The notes beneath the pieces were generated by a model. The model was not told the DNA's origin. It was given only the letters and a program-made list of their open reading frames with translations, and did no database searches. Shown piece by piece: positions 5,870-10,877 of a DNA stretch of 10,877 bases. The stretch is from Candidatus Methanofastidiosia archaeon (GTDB taxonomy: Archaea > Methanobacteriota_B > Thermococci > Methanofastidiosales > NM3). How positions within the stretch are numbered: the first letter of the stretch is position 1; every line of letters starts with the position of its first letter. The translations under genes were made by a program, and so were the position numbers. Location: positions 1-10,877 of the forward strand of contig JAHKLV010000036.1 in NCBI GenBank assembly GCA_020854925.1. The letters run 5' to 3'.

Positions 5870-7345
5870 ATGATTATTAAACCTAAAAAAAATTTAGAAT
5901 TAAAGATTAATCCTGGTACAGATAAGGAAAAAAAGACAGATGTGACGTTAAAAAACGAAATAGGCACCACTAAATATATCGTGCAAGCCACCATCGCCGC
6001 ATCTGGTATTGTCGAGCGCCCCGATGTCGTGGGCGCTATCTTCGGCCAAACTGAAGGCCTTCTTGGGGACGACCTCGACCTTCGTGAGCTGCAAAAGACC
6101 GGCCGTGTCGGTCGCATACGCGTCAGCATCACGTCCAAGGCGGGCAAGTCTCTTGGTTCTATCGCCATACCTTCTTCCCTTGATAAGATCGAGACCGCCG
6201 TTCTTGCCGCATCCCTTGAGACCATTGACCGTGTCGGGCCATGCGAAGCGAAGATATCGGTCACCAAGATTGAGGATGTCAGGTCCTCAAAGCGAGCGTA
6301 TGTGGTGGACAGGGCAAAGGAGATCCTGAAGGAGATGATGGACTTGGAGGTCCCCGAGACGCAGGAGCTCACTGAGGAGGTCAAGCAGGCCGTCCGCGTG
6401 AAGCAGGTCGTCAAATACGGAACCGAAGGCCTTCCCGCTGGCCCGAACATCGACGATTCCGATGCCATCATCGTCGTCGAAGGCCGTGCCGACGTGCTCA
6501 ATCTCCTTCGCTACGGCATCAAGAATGCCATTGCCGTCGAGGGGACGTCCGTTCCCAAGACTATCTCGAAGCTTTCAAAGGAAAAGACCGTCACTGCCTT
6601 TATCGATGGTGACCGGGGCGGAGAGCTTATCCTCCGCGAGCTTGCCGAGGTCGGTGAGATTGACTACCTTGCTCGGGCCCCACCAGGCAAGGAAGTGGAA
6701 GACCTTACCCGCAAGGAGGTTTTCAAGGCGCTTCGGAACAAGGTCACCGCCGAGCAGGCGCTCAATGAGATCTTTGAGCGCTCAGACCTTCCGCAGTCCC
6801 CTGATGCAGAGACCAAGGCAGAGAGGCACGACCAGCAGCAGCTTCCGCCGCCTGTTCCCGCATCCCAGGCAAAGCAGCAGGAAAAGGAACGGGAACACAA
6901 AGACCGGGAGCACAAGGCTCGCGAGTCTCACGAGCAGGAAGACGAACCCGAGCGCGAGCAGCGCAGTGAGTCCCATCGGGACCGGGATTCCTCGTCACGA
7001 CAGCCCTCAAAGCGCAAGGAAGAGCGGCCGAGCCCCGAGGTGGAGCCGTTCAAGGAGCTTATCGAGAAGCTGCCTGGGACGCTTGACGCCTACATCCTTG
7101 ACAAGGACAAGAACATCAAGCTCAAAGTGTCCGTGCGTGACCTCGTTGATGCCATGCGCTACACGGAGGATGTCGACGCCGTTGTCTTTGACGGTGTCAT
7201 CACACAGCGCCTTGTGGACATCGCCGGCGAGCGCAATGTCCGCTACCTTGTCGGCGTCAAGACGGGCAACATCACGAAAAAGCCCCTGCACCTCAAGGTC
7301 TTCTCCTTCAAGGACATCGTAAAGGACTGGAACGAGCAAGAGTAG
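5870..7345 (+). CDS. dnaG: Archaeal DnaG (Toprim primase-like, exosome-associated)
   Basis: 491 residues. The archaeal DnaG N-terminal block PDVVGAIFGQTEGLLG lies near 51-66, followed by DLDLRELQKTGRVGRI. The Toprim domain has VVEGRAD with E204 and the acidic motif DGDRGG at 246-251, expected to bind catalytic metal. Residues ~305-390 are a charged, low-complexity Glu/Lys/Arg/Gln/His/Ser linker. A conserved C-terminal domain follows (PFKELIEKLPGTLDAYILD). Archaeal DnaG has primase activity in vitro and is known as an exosome subunit acting in RNA degradation. The start is uncertain: GTG 5867 and ATG 5870 are adjacent, and GGGGGTG leaves only two bases before the ATG. The first ~36 codons are AT-rich and family-unlike; an in-frame GTG at 5942 is the alternative. 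Confidence 0.93.
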   Translation: MIIKPKKNLELKINPGTDKEKKTDVTLKNEIGTTKYIVQATIAASGIVERPDVVGAIFGQTEGLLGDDLDLRELQKTGRVGRIRVSITSKAGKSLGSIAIPSSLDKIETAVLAASLETIDRVGPCEAKISVTKIEDVRSSKRAYVVDRAKEILKEMMDLEVPETQELTEEVKQAVRVKQVVKYGTEGLPAGPNIDDSDAIIVVEGRADVLNLLRYGIKNAIAVEGTSVPKTISKLSKEKTVTAFIDGDRGGELILRELAEVGEIDYLARAPPGKEVEDLTRKEVFKALRNKVTAEQALNEIFERSDLPQSPDAETKAERHDQQQLPPPVPASQAKQQEKEREHKDREHKARESHEQEDEPEREQRSESHRDRDSSSRQPSKRKEERPSPEVEPFKELIEKLPGTLDAYILDKDKNIKLKVSVRDLVDAMRYTEDVDAVVFDGVITQRLVDIAGERNVRYLVGVKTGNITKKPLHLKVFSFKDIVKDWNEQE

Positions 7346-7346
7346 C

Positions 7347-7417
7347 CCTTCCTCTCCCTCTTTTTCCTTTTCATATAATGCCGCACGTATTCGCGTTCGC
7401 GGTTCTTTTTTTCTTTC
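7347..7417 (+). terminator. Oligo-T terminators downstream of dnaG
   Basis: A pyrimidine tract with CTTTTTCCTTTTC (7360-7372) starts right after the dnaG stop. A stronger tract with seven T at 7406-7412 follows the small inverted repeat CGCG-TT-CGCG (7392-7401). Oligo-T runs are the usual archaeal termination signal. The rest of 7346-7498 is AT-rich spacer leading into the tRNA-Met promoter. Confidence 0.6.
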
Positions 7418-7456
7418 ATCGAACCCGTTTACACAGCCGTTGCTTCGAGCCGTAAA

Positions 7457-7475
7457 ATCCAAAAACTTTTTATAA
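7457..7475 (+). promoter_or_regulatory. BRE/TATA promoter of tRNA-Met
   Basis: ATCCAAAAACTTTTTATAA: BRE CCAAAA followed by a TATA box centred ~28 nt before the tRNA 5' end, so transcription begins at or very near the first base of the tRNA. The first 13 bases equal those of the tRNA-Pro promoter. Confidence 0.8.
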
Positions 7476-7498
7476 GGATTAATAAATTCATACTGCAG

Positions 7499-7627
7499 GC
7501 CGGGGTGGCTTAGATTGGTTATAGCGCTCGACTCATAAGTTTATTGCATCGTTGGATTCAGGCCGAAAGGCCCACGAGCGCTCGCTGAGAAATCGAGAGG
7601 CCGCGGGTTCAAGTCCCGCCCCCGGCA
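7499..7627 (+). tRNA. Elongator tRNA-Met (CAT) with 54-nt intron
   Basis: The acceptor stem GCCGGGG pairs with CCCCGGC (7620-7626) and the discriminator is A7627. The T arm is GCGGG-TTCAAGT-CCCGC. The D arm runs GCTT...AGC with GG in the loop. The anticodon stem CTCGA (7527-7531) pairs with TCGAG (7593-7597) once 7538-7591 is removed, leaving the loop CTCATAA with CAT at 7534-7536. The GCCGGGG acceptor and lack of the initiator's three G-C pairs in the anticodon stem point to elongator Met; a tRNA-Ile read through a modified CAT is less likely but not excluded by sequence. CCA is not encoded (ACCT follows). Confidence 0.9.
7538..7591 (+). other. tRNA intron at position 37/38 with bulge-helix splice motif
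   Basis: The central 4-bp helix is CTCA (7532-7535) with TGAG (7586-7589). The flanking 3-nt bulges are TAA (7536-7538) and AAA (7590-7592). Cutting after the second base of each bulge removes 7538-7591 and joins A37 to A38. The intron-side helix next to the 5' bulge is only about two pairs (G-C, U-G), so the motif is of the relaxed hBH type. The intron itself folds as a 7-bp stem (7545-7552 with 7574-7580, one bulged A) capped by GGCC-GAAA-GGCC, a GNRA tetraloop hairpin. Confidence 0.85.
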
Positions 7628-7649
7628 CCTATGTGGTGTTATTGCAGAG

Positions 7650-7700
7650 AGTTCGGCATCCGCGATTCTTATCCCTCTTTTTGTCTCAGTTCGGCATCCG
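7650..7700. repeat. 13-bp direct repeat flanking the tRNA-Met terminator
   Basis: AGTTCGGCATCCG occurs at 7650-7662 and again at 7688-7700. The 25 bases between include CCCTCTTTTTGTC, whose five T (7678-7682) are the likely tRNA-Met terminator. Confidence 0.7.
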
Positions 7701-7746
7701 GGTGTGCATGATTTATTGTTGCATTGGATGAAAGTACCGTACACCC
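7700..7746. other. 8-bp stem with 31-nt loop, unassigned
   Basis: GGGTGTGC (7700-7707) pairs with GTACACCC (7739-7746), with one G-U pair. The loop includes TTTATTG, CAT and TGGAT blocks in the same order as the tRNA-Met intron. No gene is visible from 7628 to 7883; this stem, the direct repeats and two oligo-T tracts are all I can see there. It may be a small RNA, a 3' structure, or chance. Confidence 0.3.
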
Positions 7747-7807
7747 CGTCTGGCAATGATTGGGTTCGTTCTGGGTTCGATTACGTGAGGGGATACGCAC
7801 GACGTTC

Positions 7808-7820
7808 TAAGAAAAAGCGA
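7808..7820 (-). terminator. Oligo-T terminator of the FKBP/NIF3 unit
   Basis: The minus strand reads GCTTTTTCTTAG about 70 bases after the NIF3-family stop codon, five consecutive T in the message sense. It is the first oligo-T tract after the operon. Confidence 0.4.
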
Positions 7821-7883
7821 TGCACCGACATCCGGCACATCAAGTTGGCAGTGGGTACGTATAGGGGCCTACCGTCAGCGCGC

Positions 7884-8639
7884 TTAATCCACATGGAATC
7901 GGTAGTGCCACGGACGAGCCGGTTCCACCACATCAATGGCAAGCGAGGTATGCAGTGCGTGCAGCTGCTGGGCAACAAGCTCTATTCCCGGCATTTCAGT
8001 TTCCCTGTGTCCCGCATCGATAAGCGTTACCCCCATGTCGGCGGCAGCAAGCGCCGCATGATGCTTGAGGTCGCCGGAGACGAGCACCGATATGCCCCGT
8101 GCCCTGCATTCGGCAATAACGTCCTCATGGAATCCAGATCCAGGGATGAGGCCGACCCTGCCGGGGAGTCCGCCATCCCCCACGACGCGGATGGCATCTG
8201 CACCGAGGGCCGTGCCGATGGTCGCGATAAACTCGTCGAGGGTTTCACACGGTACCGTTCCCGTTCGCAGGCGAGGCGTCGAGTCGGCATCTTCAGACAG
8301 TGAAAGACGCCGGGCCAGCGCCCAGGAAACGCCCTCGGGGGCGAAGTCGAGCGAGGTGTGCGCAGCATAAAAGGTCTGATTGCGCGTTATGAGCTCGCGC
8401 ACCTTTTCCCGCGTGTCATCGGACAGGAACTTGATTGGGCTGAAAAAGAGCGGGTGATGGCTCAGTATGAACTCTCCTTTTGCTGCCTTGATGCCTCGGA
8501 GTGTGGGGTCAAGGAGAACCGAGAGCCGCCTCACCTCTTCGGCGCCACGAACATGGACGCCACAGTTGTCCCACTGTTCGGCACCTTCTAACGGTGCCAA
8601 GCCCTCGATGGATGAGATGATGTCGTCCCTGCGTACCAT
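7884..8639 (-). CDS. NIF3 / YbgI family dinuclear metal-centre protein
   Basis: 251 residues, the length of the short single-domain form. Family motifs are in order: EQWDNCGVHV near 21-30, SHHPLFF at 60-66, AAHTSLDFAPEG near 92-103, SGDLKHHAAL in the C-terminal half, and DAGHRETE at 208-215. The histidines H61, H62 and H211, D98 and E215 are the expected metal ligands. The family is often annotated as GTP cyclohydrolase I type 2 by similarity, but that activity is unproven. ATG 8639 has an AAGGTG site nine bases upstream that lies inside the end of the FKBP gene. The two genes are four bases apart, so they are co-transcribed. The in-frame start at 8666 would overlap that gene and add nine non-family residues. 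Confidence 0.92.
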   Translation of the reverse strand: MVRRDDIISSIEGLAPLEGAEQWDNCGVHVRGAEEVRRLSVLLDPTLRGIKAAKGEFILSHHPLFFSPIKFLSDDTREKVRELITRNQTFYAAHTSLDFAPEGVSWALARRLSLSEDADSTPRLRTGTVPCETLDEFIATIGTALGADAIRVVGDGGLPGRVGLIPGSGFHEDVIAECRARGISVLVSGDLKHHAALAAADMGVTLIDAGHRETEMPGIELVAQQLHALHTSLAIDVVEPARPWHYRFHVD

Positions 8640-8643
8640 ACTT

Positions 8644-10392
8644 TTACACCTTTTTGAAGGCAACAACCCGTATCTTGAAGGAAAGCGTCTTTCCAGCCAT
8701 GGCGTGGTTGTAGTCTACGGTGAATCCTGTCTCATCGATATTCGTGACGGTCCCGGAACCAAGCGTCTTGCCCACCGTGATATCGTCGGGGTCGTACGCT
8801 ACGGTTACCATGCCGTCAGCCACCGATGCAACGGCAATACCGCCGATGGTGGGAATAGGCACGGACTGCCCATCCTCAACATTTCGCTGGAAGGTGAAGG
8901 TCTCGTCGTCCTCAGCGATGATTTCAGTGGTGAAGTAGTCCATGTAAAATGGTTCCTCTTCAAGGGAGACGATGTCCAAGACGACCACGCCATCTTCAAC
9001 TGAAGAGATGAGCCCGATGCCGTAGTCCAGCTGCACGGAGTTGTTTACCAGTGGCTGCTGAGCATACTGCTCAGTGAACTCCTCTACCGAGAGCGTCACC
9101 GTCTTTTCCCATGTCTCCATGAGCGGGTAGGTGCCGACAACAAAGGATACCTCCTTCACCTTTTCCTCATCATAGAGGCCGTATCCGTCCTCGGGGGGGA
9201 TGGTGATGACCTTCTCGTCTCCCGCAACCATGCCCTTGAGCGCTTCGTTGAATCCCTTGATGAGGGTGGATGTCCCAGATAGGGTGGTGCCGGGGGTGAC
9301 CGTGACCTGCAGTTCGCTGTGCTGGTGCGTGTTGTCGAGGGGAAGGTCGGGGGTGAGTTCGACATCATCGATGATGGATGCATCAAAGACCTCTCCGTCC
9401 TCGTAGTATCCTATGTAGCGCACGAGCGCATAGTCTCCAGCCGAGATGGTCCAGTCGTCTGTGTCAATCTTGTGTTTTGTAACGTCTTCAATACGAATCT
9501 TGTAGTTGTAGTGGTCTATCTCGATGATTACCTCGTCCTCTGTGACATCCTTGAAGTGGGCAGGAAGGAGTGTCTTTTCCATTGATACGTAAAAGGTGCC
9601 ATCATTTCTACCGATGTAACGCGCAGATATGGCCGTCTCACCAATACGGGTGACCGTGGCGGCACCGTATTCTAGATTCACCTCATCGCCTTCCTCATAA
9701 TCATAGGCATAGGACACCGCCGTTTCGCCGACGTCGGTCACCACCGCCTTGAAAGCGTCTATCTCGAAAGACATGCCGATTTCCACCTCGCCGTACTCCT
9801 GTTCAAAGGCTGAGCGCTCCATGGCTCCTCCTTTGTCAAATTCCGTGTCCCGCGGGACGGAGAAAACGCGCTCCTCTCCCGGGGCCAGGAGACTGAATTC
9901 CTGTCCGAGCGCCTCTTCGGCGGGGATGGAGATCGTGTAGGTATTCCCCTTTTTCATGGATACAAAGAGGGCATCGTTCCAGTACAGGGGTATGAGGATT
10001 CCCTGTACGTCTTTGTAGCCCCCCAGTGTGAGCCGTTGCGGCACCTTGAGTCGGCCGTCGTCAAGCGGCGTGTCAACAGTAACTTGGCTCGACTGAGCGG
10101 AGATGGTATGCTGTATGACGCTTCCATCATCGAAATAGCTGATAAAATTGAATTTGACCTCGTCTCCAAGCGCCGCCGTCGATGCGGCGTTCTGGCGTGA
10201 TTGGTAGAGAAATGCCGTGCTTACGACCACAAGGGCAATAAGGACGAGGGCCCCAGCCCTATAGAGGTCCTTTTTGTGTCGATACAGGTATTTTTTCTCG
10301 TTCTGTTTCCGATACACTTTATCCTGCTTGCGTTTTTTGAGTTTGGTGGGACCGCTTCTGAGAGCGATGTTTTTTTTCGATTTGGTATCCAT
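8644..10392 (-). CDS. Membrane-anchored FKBP-type peptidyl-prolyl isomerase, SlyD-like, multidomain
   Basis: 582 residues. A very basic N-terminus (about 1-45) precedes one membrane helix near 46-64 (AGALVLIALVVVSTAFLY). This orients the rest outside the cell by the positive-inside rule. The C-terminal FKBP domain starts near 320, with EDGEVFDAS at 331-339 and LIKGFNEALKGM near 375-387, followed by TIPPEDGYG. It continues after a long insert to VDYNHAMAGKTLSFKIRVV, the SlyD-type last strands. Residues ~75-310 look like a diverged first FKBP module (GDEVKFNFISYFDDGS; later FEQEYGEVEIGMSFEID), lacking the clear catalytic motifs. It probably folds exported proteins. ATG ATG occurs at 10395/10392; the second suits the GGGGGTGA spacing. 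The open frame to 10473 lies upstream of the promoter. Confidence 0.85.
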   Translation of the reverse strand: MDTKSKKNIALRSGPTKLKKRKQDKVYRKQNEKKYLYRHKKDLYRAGALVLIALVVVSTAFLYQSRQNAASTAALGDEVKFNFISYFDDGSVIQHTISAQSSQVTVDTPLDDGRLKVPQRLTLGGYKDVQGILIPLYWNDALFVSMKKGNTYTISIPAEEALGQEFSLLAPGEERVFSVPRDTEFDKGGAMERSAFEQEYGEVEIGMSFEIDAFKAVVTDVGETAVSYAYDYEEGDEVNLEYGAATVTRIGETAISARYIGRNDGTFYVSMEKTLLPAHFKDVTEDEVIIEIDHYNYKIRIEDVTKHKIDTDDWTISAGDYALVRYIGYYEDGEVFDASIIDDVELTPDLPLDNTHQHSELQVTVTPGTTLSGTSTLIKGFNEALKGMVAGDEKVITIPPEDGYGLYDEEKVKEVSFVVGTYPLMETWEKTVTLSVEEFTEQYAQQPLVNNSVQLDYGIGLISSVEDGVVVLDIVSLEEEPFYMDYFTTEIIAEDDETFTFQRNVEDGQSVPIPTIGGIAVASVADGMVTVAYDPDDITVGKTLGSGTVTNIDETGFTVDYNHAMAGKTLSFKIRVVAFKKV

Positions 10393-10419
10393 CATCTCAC
10401 CCCCTTCTGCTTGCAATCT

Positions 10420-10441
10420 CATTCTTAAAAAGGTTCTCTTT
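10420..10441 (-). promoter_or_regulatory. BRE/TATA promoter of the FKBP/NIF3 unit
   Basis: On the minus strand CGAAAGAGAACC precedes CTTTTTAAGA, a BRE/TATA pair centred about 33 nt before the ATG. Start of transcription near 10400 would leave a leader just long enough for part of the GGGGGTGAG site. Confidence 0.55.
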
Positions 10442-10494
10442 CGTTCTGGTGCCGGTCCGGATGTGTTGTTCACTGGACGCCGTCGCCCGCAATC

Positions 10495-10512
10495 TAGAAA
10501 ACCTTATTAAAG
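10495..10512 (+). promoter_or_regulatory. BRE/TATA promoter of the secreted-protein gene
   Basis: TAGAAAACCTTATTAAAG, a BRE-like purine run plus TTATTAAAG, centred 39 nt before the ATG at 10547. The predicted leader of ~13 nt contains AAGGTG (10533-10538), ten bases from its GG to the start. Confidence 0.6.
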
Positions 10513-10546
10513 AAGAAGACGGTTTTGTGTGTAAGGTGTCATAGTC

Positions 10547-10877
10547 ATGCGAAAGATGCTTGTTGCCGTTATTGCCCTGCTGGTGCTCCTTCCTGCCCCC
10601 GTCCTTGGCAGTGCGGACGAGTTCGAGTTGAATATTACGAACACGGGCGTGTTTCCATCACTTATTTCCGTCGGTGACACCGTTTCACTCCAATTCACCA
10701 TAAATAACGTATCAACAAACGCCGGTGAGAAACTGTGGGGAGGACTTCTTTTCATCGATACCGACCTCCTTTCTGCCACCGTGGCAGACAGTATTACCCC
10801 TCTTGAACCTGAAGGCGTACCCGTTCGCTACACCGGTAGCGCACACCAGGGCTCCGAGCTGTGGCCGGGAGAATCCA
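10547..10877 (+). CDS. Secreted or surface protein, N-terminal part
   Basis: The first 110 residues of a gene cut by the window edge. MRKMLVAVIALLVLLPAPVLG is a clear signal peptide, with cleavage likely just after VLG or VLGS. The mature part starts ADEFELNITNTGVFPSLISV and continues GDTVSLQFTINN, a beta-sandwich-like pattern seen in archaeal surface proteins with COG1361-type or CARDB-like domains (GD.v.l.f.i.N). This assignment is weak without the rest. It is divergent from the FKBP gene across 154 bp holding two outward promoters, so both envelope proteins may be controlled from one region. Confidence 0.75.
   Translation, partial: MRKMLVAVIALLVLLPAPVLGSADEFELNITNTGVFPSLISVGDTVSLQFTINNVSTNAGEKLWGGLLFIDTDLLSATVADSITPLEPEGVPVRYTGSAHQGSELWPGES

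Noticed and set aside
6462..7322. 286-codon plus-strand frame inside dnaG
   Set aside because: A +1 shadow of dnaG, dominated by Ser, Arg and Pro as expected from the GC-rich codons of the true frame.
7541..7756. 71-codon minus-strand frame containing GRDLNPRPLDF
   Set aside because: It is the translation of the reverse strand of tRNA-Met; the RDLNPRP pattern is a classic artefact of tRNA T-arm sequence.
7744..7795. tRNA-like stretch with GGGTTCGATT
   Set aside because: It has a T-loop-like string only; no acceptor, D or anticodon stems can be drawn on either strand.
7704..8303. 199-codon plus-strand frame opposite the NIF3-family gene
   Set aside because: Its distal part is antisense to a clearly conserved gene, its composition is Arg/Ser rich and no family is recognisable. 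No promoter or ribosome site precedes it.
1..10877. CRISPR array, insertion sequence, toxin-antitoxin or defence genes
   Set aside because: No spaced repeat array, transposase motif, terminal inverted repeats or defence-related domains were seen.

Overview
The window is archaeal chromosomal DNA. The evidence is aIF2-beta, NMD3 and archaeal-type DnaG, an elongator tRNA-Met interrupted at position 37/38 by a bulge-helix-bulge-type intron, BRE/TATA promoters, and Shine-Dalgarno sites of the GGAGGTGA type. Base composition is mixed: gene bodies look GC-rich and the promoter regions AT-rich. I cannot fix the phylum. Nothing looks like a phage, plasmid, CRISPR array or insertion sequence; this is core and conserved-hypothetical housekeeping DNA.

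Layout. 1-1103 (-): 5' part of a PEP/pyruvate-binding (PPDK_N) protein running off the left edge. 1265-1342 (+): tRNA-Pro(CGG) with encoded CCA, tail to tail with a DUF1284 double-CX2CX5C protein (1345-1776, -). 1985-3784 (+): a compact operon aIF2-beta / DUF424 / NMD3. 3766-5136 (-): a HIGH-motif nucleotidyltransferase resembling TmcAL, whose 3' end overlaps nmd3. 5137-5367: a near-palindromic TATA element and a GC-rich, hairpin-rich stretch leading to a UPF0235/YggU protein (5368-5655, +). 5870-7345 (+): archaeal DnaG behind a long AT-rich leader. 7499-7627 (+): intron-containing elongator tRNA-Met(CAT). 7884-10392 (-): a two-gene unit with a membrane-anchored FKBP-type prolyl isomerase upstream and a NIF3-family dinuclear-metal protein downstream. 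10547-10877 (+): start of a secreted protein, divergent from the FKBP gene and cut by the right edge.

How they fit together. Most genes belong to translation and RNA metabolism: an initiation factor, a 60S-export-factor homologue, two tRNAs, a possible tRNA-Met modification enzyme and exosome-associated DnaG. The FKBP and the secreted protein form an envelope corner at the right end. The points most worth following are the TmcAL-like enzyme lying near the elongator tRNA-Met it could act on, a relaxed splice motif in that tRNA, identical promoter cores for the two tRNAs, and two long, potentially structured leaders before yggU and dnaG. I found no clear new multi-gene system.
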